A stretch of 64,000 nt of DNA from Toxoplasma gondii ME49. Lineage: Eukaryota > Apicomplexa > Conoidasida > Eucoccidiorida > Sarcocystidae. A program made the position numbers and the translations under genes. Positions within the stretch are counted from its first letter, which is position 1. Each line of letters opens with the position of its first letter. The notes under the pieces were generated by a model that did no database searches, had not been told where the DNA came from, and saw only the letters and a list, made by a program, of their open reading frames with translations. Location: the NCBI RefSeq assembly GCF_000006565.2, contig NC_031470.1, positions 560,954 to 624,953 of the forward strand, read 5' to 3'. Shown here piece by piece: positions 27,816 through 37,726 of this stretch.

Positions 27816-28664
27816 GGAGAAAGGGAAGAAGAGGTCACGAACGACTGCGAGACACTGTACGACGGCAGATGTCTCTTCAACGAACTTGGAGAAGCGTCAA
27901 AGCGCCGTTCGCGAGGTTCACCGTGTTTCAGTCACGCAGAAGGCGAGTGAGCTTGACTCTTCGAGATGTCGAAAACTCTCGGTCTGCTGCAACTGCCTCG
28001 CGAACTCTTCCAAAAGACAGACACCCGGCTTTGGGGTCGAAGACTTCCTGAGGAGGACAGGAAAAGCGAAGAGAGGCTTTTCTTTGTGTGTTTGGCCACT
28101 GAGCAAAATGGCTTGAGGAGCAGAAAACGCCGTCTTCACCAACTGTCAATCTTCCAGGCGGAAAACCAAACCTGCATGCACGAAAAAAACGGTGCATGCG
28201 CGCATGCGGCCGTGCTTTGTGTCGGCTGGATGTACACTCGAAACGGGCAGGTCGAGAGACATGCTTTCTGTCAGAAGAAGTCGAGCTGGTCGGTTTGGCT
28301 CGCGTTGGCGAGAGCTTCAAATTCATCCTGTGTCGCTCAGACTCGATTGTTTCGCAAAAGAAAAAGTTTGCCCTTCCTACACTTCTGGCTTGGTCCGCTC
28401 GAAGCACCGGTGGAACCAGAGTGTCTCTTCTTCTCTCTCTCAGGTTTGTGTCGTAATTTGTCTCGCGCGACGTAGATCATCAAGTCTCCCGGCTGTCCCT
28501 GCTGTTCTGTCTTGTTTTTCTTCTTATTTTCTATTTTCGCGTATTTTTCGTCCTGTCCTTGCTGTCCTTTAGACTGTCTGCCTTCTCTCGGGTGTCTCCG
28601 CCTCCGACGCGGTGTGTGCGTGAGGCTGCTTTCTTCCTCCTCTTTCTTCCCCCTTGCCTTCCTG

Positions 28665-28744
28665 GTTTCCTTTCTTCCTTGTTTCCTTTCTTCCTTGTTT
28701 CCTTTCTTCCTTGTTTCCTTTCTTCCTTGTTTCCTTTCTTCCTT
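28665..28744. repeat. 16-bp tandem repeat, 5 perfect copies
   Basis: Unit GTTTCCTTTCTTCCTT, five back-to-back copies, in the probable first intron of the ATP10-like gene. Confidence 0.95.
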
Positions 28745-28892
28745 TTTTTCTTGACTTTTTTCTGCGTTGCCTTCATGGCGCATCTCCACTTCGGTGCTGC
28801 GGTGCCGGTTGTGTTTCGCCTTTTTCCCTCTGTTTGCGGGCACTCTCTCAGCCAACCGCGAACTTCTCTGCTTCTCCCTGACCATCTCCCAG

Positions 28893-30210
28893 GCACCTTG
28901 AAGCTCATTCTGCTCTCCTTCAACCGGCGAACCTTCGAAGAACTGAAATCGTGGAGCTCGACTCTGCACTCGCTGCAGACACAGTTCGCAGAGAAACACC
29001 CCCAGTCTCCAGAGGCTCTGCAAACCTATCAGGTCGTCCTACGGTGAGAGTGGAGCAGAGCGAAGCAAATGAAGAAGGAGAGAGGAGCACCGGGGGAGAA
29101 GTGCACGAAGAGAGGACAAGAAACGGAGAGAACGAGAGCGAGGAAGAGAAGACGACGGAAGGACGCGAGAGACAATGAAAAAAAGGGGAAGGAAAGAAGA
29201 GAGTGCGACGACCCAGAGGGGGAGAAAGCAGAGAGAAGAAGCGCGTGAAGAAGAGAGAAAAACGAAACGAGGGCGGGAGGTAGGTAGGTAAAAGCGAAAG
29301 AGGGAAGCGACGGAACATGGAAAGGTAAAGAGAGGGTGGAAGAATAGAGGCTGCAAAGAAAGGCTGAAAAGAACAGTCGCCTTGCTTTGGATCGCCAGTC
29401 TTTCTGTTCTGGTTTTCTCTCTGTTTGCTGCTTTACTCTTTTTGAACGGTACTCTGCCTGCTTATCGCACTCTTGCATCGTTTTTTCTCCTTGCATGCTT
29501 CTCTGTCTGCTGCTGACTGTTCTTCTGTCTTGTCTGTGTGGCCTCTCATCTTTTTTCATGTGGAGTCTCTCTTCTCTCGGATTTCTTTCAGAAGTCGCGC
29601 GGCGCGCCCCTTCGGGTGGTTCTTGGAAGAGCGGTGGAGACTCCTGCTTTTTCCAGATTTGCCTGCTGGCTCACCGTCGCTTTCCTCTCCACTGTCGACT
29701 GGACCTGCTTCCGGCTGCTGCCCTCAACGGCTCTCTCACCGGCTCCCCTCGCGCGCCGCGCCTTCGCTGCCCCCTTCGTCTCCTCCTCGGTCTGGCCCTC
29801 GCACTCGTCCTCCGACTCCCTTGGAGACAGACGAACAACGCCTCCCCCTCGCGGAGACGAAAGAGACTGGAGAGACTGGAGAGGCAGAGCGAGAGGCAGA
29901 GTATCGCCGACTGTTATCATCGACGTTTTTCGCGTATGTGGACCGAAGAGCCTTCCTCGCGAAGGCTTGTCTCCCCGACTGTCAGCGTCCGTATCTCTTT
30001 CTCGTGGATGAGAAAAACAGAATTCAGTGGTGTGAGCATGAGCGCTTCTCCGAAGAGAAGGCGTTCGCGGCGGAAGAGATTCGCCAACTCCTGGGACTCG
30101 GTGAGACAGTCGACGCGCGTGCGATTGAGGCGGCGAAAAGAGATTCAGAGACTGCACTTGAAGCGCGAAGCGTTCCCCTGCTCACTTCGAGAGAAGATGC
30201 GAAAAGCTGA
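28893..30210 (+). CDS. ATP10: ATP10-like mitochondrial ATP synthase assembly factor (5' exon unresolved)
   Basis: In yeast, Atp10 is an inner-membrane chaperone that helps assemble subunit 6 (Atp6) into the Fo ring complex. Two exons are resolved: 28893-29043 and 29592-30210 (TGA), joined as CG|A from donor GTGAGA. The first gives GTLKLILLSFNRRTFEELKSW, matching the family's thioredoxin-like opening (strand, SF, then a helix with SW). The last 90 residues hold the family's C-terminal signature, a Tyr/Asp plus RAFLAKACLPD stretch followed by PYLFLVDEKNRIQW, and then an acidic helix. In between is a Pro/Ser/Arg-rich insertion (about 29690-29880). The first exon should supply the targeting sequence and end in phase 1; I could not place it. 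The match is to a remote but recognisable pattern. A generic thioredoxin-like protein is the main alternative. Confidence 0.72.
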
Positions 30211-32155
30211 GGAATCGCGGTTTCCACAGCGGTTCTCGGACTCGACGGATTCGCCTCTCTTCTCTTCTCTGCTTGTTTCCTGCTCTCCTTCTTCCTTCGT
30301 CGCTCTCTCCTTTCCTCGTTTTTCTGGGCGTACACCAGTCTCATCGCTACGTCGTCTTCCGCTCTTCTTCTGTCTCCGTTCTTCTTGTCTCTGCGAAGCG
30401 AGCGAAATGTGTGTGCAAAAACGGCGAGGAGAGCGAAGAACAAGACACGCGCCCTCCCGCGGACGGGAGCCGGGAGAAAAGAGAAAGGACCTCTCTGGAG
30501 TGAATGCGTTGCGAAGCGTTTCCGGCGAACGTCGAAACTCTGTGCATGTCGCGCTCTGTGGGAAGTCGCAAATTTCCTTAAACAGGGTCGGTGGGTAGCA
30601 CGGTTCCTGTCGCGTTCACTGTCCTCGTTCTAACTTCCCCTCAAATGCTGTCGTTGGACGGTGGATACAGTCAATTCTGCGTAGTCGAAAACGTTCACGG
30701 CTCGGACGTAGCCAGACACAAGGGAATTCAAGGTTTAACGATACTAGGTCACGTAACAACGGTCATGATTCAGAGCGAAAACGGATGGTTCACAGGATCC
30801 GACATTCAAATTACTCTACGTCGATGTCCTTTACACTGACGCCGTAAAGCTCTCTTCCGAGCTGTCACTGCCTCGGCTTTCCTCGACCACACACTCCAAA
30901 GCTTCAACAGGCTGCGTCGCCCCATGTTTCCCTTTATACAAATGCTTTGAGAATATGCATGCAACGATCCGGGCACCAGCCAATGTACGTTGCCGGCATG
31001 TGACAAAGAAATCTACGCGGAGACACACACAAACACACACAAACCTGCAGCCACCGAGCTGCCCGCCCTTGGGTATCGTGTATCGCTCTAAATATCTATA
31101 CATATCTATACATGTATACATATATATATATATATATATATGACCAGGGAAGAACTGGAAGACCTTTCGATATGCAGGTGTCTCCATCGATGCCTTGCTT
31201 CCTTAATATATATATATATATATATATTAAGTAATGCAGGCAGCTGGATGTGTAGGCGGCTTGAGGCTTGCAACGGCGGCTGCACGCAGAGGGTCGCGAG
31301 TGGCGTTACGTGTGTTGGCCAGTGCAAAACAGCGGACTGAGCCGGTCGCCTTGTGGCGGGAAGTCTTGAGAAGCGCCTTTGTGGAGGAAGGCCGCTTCTC
31401 TCTGTTCAGAAGTCAAGAATCAAAGAGAATTTCAGCTGTTTCGTTTCTGTGTGGGTTCCCGTTGGTTTCCCTCGTCTGAGTCTGCCTAAACAGAGGACCC
31501 GTCACAACTAGAAACCGGAAGGAGGCAGAGACAGAAAAGGGAGGAACACGAGACAGGAATAGAAGGTGCGAAAGGAAGGAAGAACGCAACAGTCAGCTTG
31601 GAAGGCTCCTCGGCTCTGCCTTGGTCACAGTTCAGAAAAAGGCGTGGAGACCACGAAATTTCGAGAAGGAACGCAGCGAAACACGACGCAGGAAACGAAA
31701 ATGAGAAAGCAAAGGTGGAGACGAAAATGCAGCAATAAGGATGCAGGCGCGGCCAAACGAGCAACAGCCTGTCACAAACAGAAAGCAGAAACAAACGCGT
31801 GGAGTGGCCAGCCACGGTATCATGTTCGCCCCTGAAAACGCGACCCTGTTACGGGAGGACGAGGAAGCGCACGAGCGTTCTCCCGCGGAGTTACTTATGA
31901 AACGCGACGCTCCTTGCAGACCGCTTCGCCACAACGGAGAGAGAAACTTCAAGCGTCTCTCTCTCTCTCTCTCTGGCGATGCGACGTCAGACCTCGTACA
32001 CAGGGGAAACTGGAGGAGTTCGTAGATCTCTCGCTCTGCCTGCAGACCGACCCATCTCTCGAGTGTACGGAGCCTGCCGCAGGTCGCTGGATCGGGCCGC
32101 AGGAGCAAAGGAAAAAGAACTTTTGTTCCACGGACTTTCGCCCCGATGTTGTCAC
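30211..32155. other. Convergent intergenic region (ATP10-like and VPS29 3' ends)
   Basis: (TA)n blocks lie at about 31095-31141 and 31205-31230. A CT dinucleotide run lies at about 31959-31976. No supportable gene. Confidence 0.55.
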
Positions 32156-32767
32156 TTATTTCTCGGCGGAGCTGGCAGCGTCCGCGTCGGAGATGTCCTT
32201 CTTGAATTCGCTCATGACGACCTCGGCTTTTCCGTTCTTCTCCTCGTAAACGTAGAGGACGACACTGGACCCCTGCACGGCCATGAGCATGAAGGAAGGA
32301 ACTTTTTCTGTGAGCCAGGGCTGGTAGGCACCGGTCGCGCTGCCTGGATTGACGAAGAACTTTCCCTCGAGTTCGACGACAGAGTCTTTGTGCAGATGGC
32401 CGTACACCAGAATGTCGCAGTCGAGTTTACGCTGCCAGTGCAGGAGGGAGCCGCCGTCGCCGTATGGGACGATTTGGTGGCCGTGAATGAGGCCGACTTT
32501 GAACTGGCCGAACTGGAGGACCTTATATTCAGGGAAGTCGAAGCCGGCGTCGGCGTCGCCCTTCACGATGTGCAGTGAAGACGAAATGGAGCGCAGCGAG
32601 TCGACCACGGACGCACAGCCTACGTTGCCAGTGCACAGGACATGCCGGATCTTGTCCGTGTTCAGCAGCTCTCGGAAGCACGGCGGCAAGTCCACCGCGC
32701 GCTGGGGAATGTGGAAGTCGCCGATCAGCAACACCAAGTCTCCGAACTCGGTGAAGTTGGCCCCCAT
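32156..32767 (-). CDS. VPS29: Retromer subunit VPS29 (203 aa)
   Basis: Core of the retromer cargo-sorting complex on endosomal membranes. In apicomplexans this pathway feeds micronemes, rhoptries and the plasma membrane. Single exon with the metallophosphoesterase fold: GDFHIP (16-21), the CTGN loop (45-48), KGD (69-71), IHGHQ (94-98), YGHLHK (122-127) and NPGS (140-143). In other species these loops are degenerate as a phosphatase and bind VPS35 and TBC1D5. Length is close to the human protein (about 182 aa), with a short acidic, Ala/Ser-rich C-terminal tail. The start MGANFTEFGDLVLLIGD is the expected family start. The call is firm. Confidence 0.97.
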   Translation of the reverse strand: MGANFTEFGDLVLLIGDFHIPQRAVDLPPCFRELLNTDKIRHVLCTGNVGCASVVDSLRSISSSLHIVKGDADAGFDFPEYKVLQFGQFKVGLIHGHQIVPYGDGGSLLHWQRKLDCDILVYGHLHKDSVVELEGKFFVNPGSATGAYQPWLTEKVPSFMLMAVQGSSVVLYVYEEKNGKAEVVMSEFKKDISDADAASSAEK

Positions 32768-35632
32768 GGTGAAGACGCGAGGAAAGGCTCAAGCTGGCGG
32801 CGGAGCGGGGCCTGCGGGTCCTCGCCTGGGTGCGGGAATCGGGGAAGCGACGGCTTGGAAGATGTGGGTCAGTTAAGGCGCGGACTGTTCGGAAGAGAGA
32901 GTGAGGAAAGAGAAAAAAAGCGAGAAGACAACCCAAAAGGGCGCGAAGGGGAGGCGTCACGATGTGAAAGTCGGCAACAGCGACTTGCCGTGCGTCCTCT
33001 CGCGCTGCTGGGTGCGGATGACAGCCAACACGGCACGCACTACTTGTTTCACAAGAAAACGGAAGTAGAAAGACATTCGAAAACCGCTGGACGGTGCAAA
33101 CGAGGAAAAGTGGCCAGAAAGACGAATGTTTGAACGGTTAGCAGAAAAAAGCCGAAGACAATCGGTGCAATTCTTCTGTAAAGACAAGGGACACTGCGGC
33201 GGCCACAGCTCCGAAGCTGTATGTACACCGCAATCGGCTCACAGAGGAACTCACACACGCGAGTTTTCCTCGACGTCCACGCAGGACTTCACAGACTGAT
33301 GTTTCCGCAAGAAGAGTGAGTACGATAGAGAAAAAAGCGGACGCAATTGTGAACGAAAAACAGGGAGTACCTGTACCGAAAGGAAAATCGAAGCTGACCG
33401 ACGCGGGACAAAATCCCGCCTTCCGTGGACTGTGCTTCGCCGCCGTGATGATGCTGAAGGCGAGCGCTGCAAAAGAAAAACTGACACGTGGCTCGTTTAC
33501 TGGTCTGCAGCCGTTCAAGTTGATAACCCAGAGAGAGGGGATTGCGGGAAAAGAAGCGCATATGAAAACTGGGAAACGATGACGTTACTTCGAGATTTGA
33601 AACGATGTACGCTTCTCTAGGGTAGCCGGCAGGAGGGTGCCCAGACCCGCTGGTCGGTCAGAAGGCCGTCAGAAAAGCGGGAAAACTGGAGGCAGAGAGA
33701 CAGGAAGAAGCGCAGAACGTTTGATGAATCGACAGAGTTTTCGAGTGATTTCATCTGTAGCTACAAGGCTAAACAGGACAGAAGCAGAGGCTGCAGCAGC
33801 CAGAAACATCAGCAGTACAGGTCACCCAGCGAAAAGGTACCGCACGCCGAAAAAGGCTTGCATGTGACAGGGAGCGGACGAGGAGGGCAAAAGAGTTGCG
33901 ACAGCTTTTCACCACAATGACAATGGAGCAGGGGTCCGTTTTTGTTCCCCCCGAAGTCCAGCTTGAATTGAAATCAACTTCATTAGAATTGTTTCGTAGT
34001 TACTCGGTCTGCCCCGTACAGTACTTTTTGACCCCTCGGCCGCATCGGGAAACACAGTAGAGTTACTTCTTGCGCGCGTAGACGCAGCCTAAACGTGCGC
34101 CAGGACAAGGCACGCGTTCAACGGCGTTACGAAACGATACAATCGGGAACGGGAGACAGTTGCGATTCTCAAGACTAGACAAGGAAACCTGATAACCATA
34201 AGGGGAGTGTGCGCGCAAAGAGAAAGTGGAGAGAATCAGTCTTCATGAGACCGGAACGCTCTGTGAGAGGCACATACCAGAAGACACCCTGGGACACGGA
34301 GACAGTTTGTGCCTCATTTACCTACCATTCAGACGTGTAAACTTATGCAACATAGCCGCGATGTTCATGGGGGATGTCCACACGGTAATCTCATGGTATT
34401 TGTCGTCGCGGCTCTCACAGAGCCAGAATATCCCTCCATATTCCAGAAGTGCCGTCTTCGTTAGCAAAGCAGTTCTCTCTAGTACGTGGAAAGGCGTAGC
34501 CCATTGTTTTTTTCGCTCCCTCTGCCTACAGACTGTTAACATTCTCTGTTTGCGCGACCATGGGCTGATGGTTCGTTCGCCAAGAAACTACGTTGCATCA
34601 AAGTTAACCGGGTTAGACGTTGTGCCTAGTTACACGCTTTTTACTGTAAACAGCCGGTCCATGATGAGCATTCTATCAAGTGAATAAACGTAACACGGCC
34701 TGTGTCCGCAGGTGGGGGCTAGGGATGGGGGGGGAGATTTTTGCTTTCAAGTGCGGTTAAAGGCCTCTACAGTGACTCCTCTCACCCCGCGAGGACAACA
34801 GGCGGTTCTACGAAAAGAAAAATGTATTTACTGAGATGTTTGTACAGTTCCGTTGGTGTGTCACGTCAGCGACAGTCGAAGCATCTGCAGAGTTTCAAGA
34901 ATGGGGCAATCAGAGCGAATCGAAGTGGCGACGCAGCCCATTGACCTTGAGCAGAGGGTTCGTCACTTTTGAAGGAGAATCCAGTAATCTCTCACCTTCA
35001 GTTTACACTATGATTCTATGAATGTTGATTACTCGGAAAAATGCTCCATTCATTTGTGCAGCTCCTGTCATCCTACGCTTAATATGGTCAGCAGCCCAGC
35101 TTTCTAAATTTGTCTACTCAGCCACAAGTTCGTTATAAATTGACATTTCTGCAAGACTTGGGAGCGGAGCGAGGGCAAGAGGACGCAGGTGAGAGGCACA
35201 ACGAGAGAAGAGCGCGTTGACGAGCAGCAAACGAAAAAACTCTTTCCTGTTTGTGCTATTGGATGAATTGATCAACAACAATCAAAAATGTCGTCCTCCA
35301 TAGAGGCCCCACACTGTGGAGCGTGTCCCGCGTGGTTGCGTGATACAGAAGCACGAGCTTGCAAAACAAACTCTCTCCACACACACCTTGTGTGCAACCC
35401 TTTCAATAGACACGTATTTGCGGATCAACATCGTACAAGTATGGAGGTTCGAGGAAAAGCATCAGGAGAGAACTGGCTAGAACAGTGACACGGACATCTC
35501 GGTGCACCTACGCTTTCGAATTTCAACACTGTGCAGGCACAAGGCACTCAAAGCTGGACCGAGTCAGATGCCCTGAATAGCGGGCAAGAACCTTCCGAGA
35601 ACGAAACTGGGTTCGAAACATGTCAACCCCAT
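32768..35632. other. Intergenic: VPS29 upstream region and 3' region of the ROP-like gene
   Basis: An open frame of 153 codons at 34226-34687 (+) has no recognisable motif and no codon-bias support I can judge. A G-run (about 34710-34735) is present. TA microsatellites are absent. No gene is called. Confidence 0.45.
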
Positions 35633-37726
35633 CTAAGCCTGGGCGTCCGGTGGCCTCGATTGCTCTTCGAGTTTCTGGAAAACAGGATCCCGAAGAATCT
35701 CAGTCGGGAGTAACCTTTTGTGTGGGTCTTCCTGGAGCAGGCGACGAATCAATTGTCGCATTTCAACGGGCATGTTTTTAACGCAGCCAGTGAACACCAG
35801 ATGCTTGACTGGACGTGTTGATGTGCCCGCTAAGCCAGATCGTTTCTTTGTCTGCAAATAAGGCGATGTTATGACAGGAGGCAGCACGATTTTCCCAGGT
35901 GTCTCGGGTGTCGGGGACAGACCAAACGGAAGACCCTCACACCAGAGCTGGTAGAGAATGCAACCAAGTTCCCAGGCATTCAGCGAAAATGTAAAAGCCG
36001 CATTTTCTGGGGGGGATAGCACCTCTGGGGGAGTGCAGCGAGGACTGTCTGTCGCGGAACTGGGGCTTCGATATGGGGCTCCTACTCGCGTCAGACTGCG
36101 GACTCTACCGAGGAACAGAGAGCCGTCTTGACACAAAAAAAAGCTCTTCGTTTGGAAGTCCCCATGCACAACCCCGTGGCTGTGAAGCAGTGCCGTGAGG
36201 CGGATAATCTGAATCGAAAAACTCACATTCGCGGCCAGGGTGCGTGCTGCCTCACCATCAGACACCTCAGCATTGCCCCGTCTCGCATCTCGGAACATTG
36301 CTCTGACAGCGTCCAACAGAGAACCTTGAGCTATTGGGAAAAGAAGATAGGTTGTGTAGAAGTTTGAGCCCGTTCCGCGTCTGTTCCAAAGCTTCTCCAT
36401 TCCGTCTCCCTCGTATATCAACACGTCGGCGGGGACTAGAAACCGCAGGTTTCGATAAACTACAGCTGGAACTGTATGCGGTAGTAATTTTATCGCATGG
36501 GCTTCCTCGCTGATTGCGTCCCAAGGCGGTGGGGTTCCAGGGGAGCCAATGACATCCCGTGGAACCAGGAAAGCTTTCAAAGCCCATCTGTCGCCGGTAT
36601 CAACTCGCGTTACCTCCACAACAATGCTCCTTGCACCCCCTCCTAAAACCTTCCCCATGCGTAAAGTGACACTTTTCCTTGAGATGTATGACTTGAACGA
36701 AATATCTTTATCGCGAGGAAAAGCTGCATCCACTGCAAACTCGAGCGAGGTGCGTCCCATTTGTTGCCTCCAGTCGGCCACCTGTCGAGCGACATGAGCC
36801 CCCAAAACGTTTACGCACTCCTGACCGGGCAGCTGTACTGGTGGTGTGGGAATTTTCTCTGTCATGGAATGAAGTTGCCGGAGCAGTCTGGCATATCCCG
36901 TGCGCAGCCTGCTCCTGACATGTCTGTATGCGCGGGATAATCGGTCGCTAATCCAATTCCTCAGCGTCCGACCAACTGGACCTGCTGGGTCTCTGCGTGT
37001 GCGAGGCTGGGGTGAGGTAGCAGCGCGCCGCCGATGAGGCGCTGCTCCATGCGCCTGGTGACTTGCAGAAGACGGAGAACTCTTCATCAGCCGGGAAGCT
37101 CTGTGCGGCCGGTTCACTGCTTGCTCCCGATCGGCTGTTGGCAGTTGTGCAGAGGCGCGGGGATTTGGGACACCAGAATGTTTCCGTGCACGGAAATATT
37201 GCGAAAGAGTCCTGCGCAGAGAACGCTTTGGTACCGGGGGAGGGGACATCCGAAAAAGAGCTTCTCGCTTCGGGGAACTTATCGGCTGCACGCGTGGAGT
37301 GCCTGAAGGAGTGCTCACTTGTGCAGAGTCCTGTGTGTCACCCTTTCCAGGCGAAAAGGGCGTTTCCTGCCATGGAGGCAAGCGCGACGGCAGCCCGCTT
37401 GCTTCGGGAAGTGGTGGTACATTCGGGCGACGTGCGGCCATCGCGGTCGGGGAAAGGGACTCTGGTTGCGTAGGCTGCATTTCCATCAACTCTATGGAGG
37501 CGTTGGAGCCACTGGACTCTCCAGTGGTCCTCTCATTTGGGGGGGAGCCATGAGGCGGCTTGGAATGCAGGAAAAAGAACGAAGGGGACACAGTTGCAGA
37601 ATTGACAGGCGAGCTATGTGCTGAAGTGACCCACACTGCAGAATACATTCCAACTAGCGTCAGTCGCTGAACAGCTGACCCAGTGACAAAAGTACCGACA
37701 TGGTATTTTGACCTCGAACGCCTCAT
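35633..37726 (-). CDS. Rhoptry-type (ROP) secreted pseudokinase, 697 aa
   Basis: Intronless, as usual for ROP kinases. The N-terminus has a hydrophobic signal segment (about residues 18-36, VQRLTLVGMYSAVWVTSA). Residues 45-245 are a Pro/Ser-rich, disordered stretch. Residues about 250-290 are an Arg-rich amphipathic helix (RTLRNWISDRLSRAYRHV and onward), the type that binds the parasitophorous vacuole membrane in ROP2-family proteins. The kinase-like domain starts near 350: glycine loop GKVLGGGARSIVVEV, Lys384 in WALK, HGD at 521-523 (the coccidian form of HRD), PPE at 566-568 and Arg671. The residue after the catalytic loop that should be Asn is Ser528, and the DFG position reads Arg541-Val542-Arg543, so metal binding is lost and catalysis is unlikely. 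Probable location is rhoptry bulb, then host cell or vacuole. The exact ROP number is not assigned. Confidence 0.9.
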   Translation of the reverse strand: MRRSRSKYHVGTFVTGSAVQRLTLVGMYSAVWVTSAHSSPVNSATVSPSFFFLHSKPPHGSPPNERTTGESSGSNASIELMEMQPTQPESLSPTAMAARRPNVPPLPEASGLPSRLPPWQETPFSPGKGDTQDSAQVSTPSGTPRVQPISSPKREALFRMSPPPVPKRSLRRTLSQYFRARKHSGVPNPRASAQLPTADREQAVNRPHRASRLMKSSPSSASHQAHGAAPHRRRAATSPQPRTRRDPAGPVGRTLRNWISDRLSRAYRHVRSRLRTGYARLLRQLHSMTEKIPTPPVQLPGQECVNVLGAHVARQVADWRQQMGRTSLEFAVDAAFPRDKDISFKSYISRKSVTLRMGKVLGGGARSIVVEVTRVDTGDRWALKAFLVPRDVIGSPGTPPPWDAISEEAHAIKLLPHTVPAVVYRNLRFLVPADVLIYEGDGMEKLWNRRGTGSNFYTTYLLFPIAQGSLLDAVRAMFRDARRGNAEVSDGEAARTLAANVSFSIQIIRLTALLHSHGVVHGDFQTKSFFLCQDGSLFLGRVRSLTRVGAPYRSPSSATDSPRCTPPEVLSPPENAAFTFSLNAWELGCILYQLWCEGLPFGLSPTPETPGKIVLPPVITSPYLQTKKRSGLAGTSTRPVKHLVFTGCVKNMPVEMRQLIRRLLQEDPHKRLLPTEILRDPVFQKLEEQSRPPDAQA

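Larger units (their letters stand above)
27660..28892. promoter_or_regulatory. Divergent region between methyltransferase and ATP10-like gene, including the unresolved ATP10 5' exon(s)
   Basis: The two genes are transcribed away from each other from here. Candidate ATP10 5' coding sequence lies at about 27869-28110: an Arg-rich frame starting MSLQRTWRSVKAPFARF, or another starting MSKTLGLLQLPRELF at 27966. Neither could be joined by an unambiguous donor. Intron-like DNA follows, with a 16-bp repeat at 28665-28744. Confidence 0.5.

Noticed and set aside
29387..30598. 403-codon + strand frame over the ATP10-like last exon
   Set aside because: It is in a different frame from the conserved LFLVDEKNRIQW block and is Arg/Ser-rich without motifs.
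34226..34687. 153-codon + strand frame downstream of the ROP-like gene; considered as a gene or organelle-DNA insertion
   Set aside because: No recognisable domain and no resemblance to mitochondrial cob, cox1 or cox3 that I could see.
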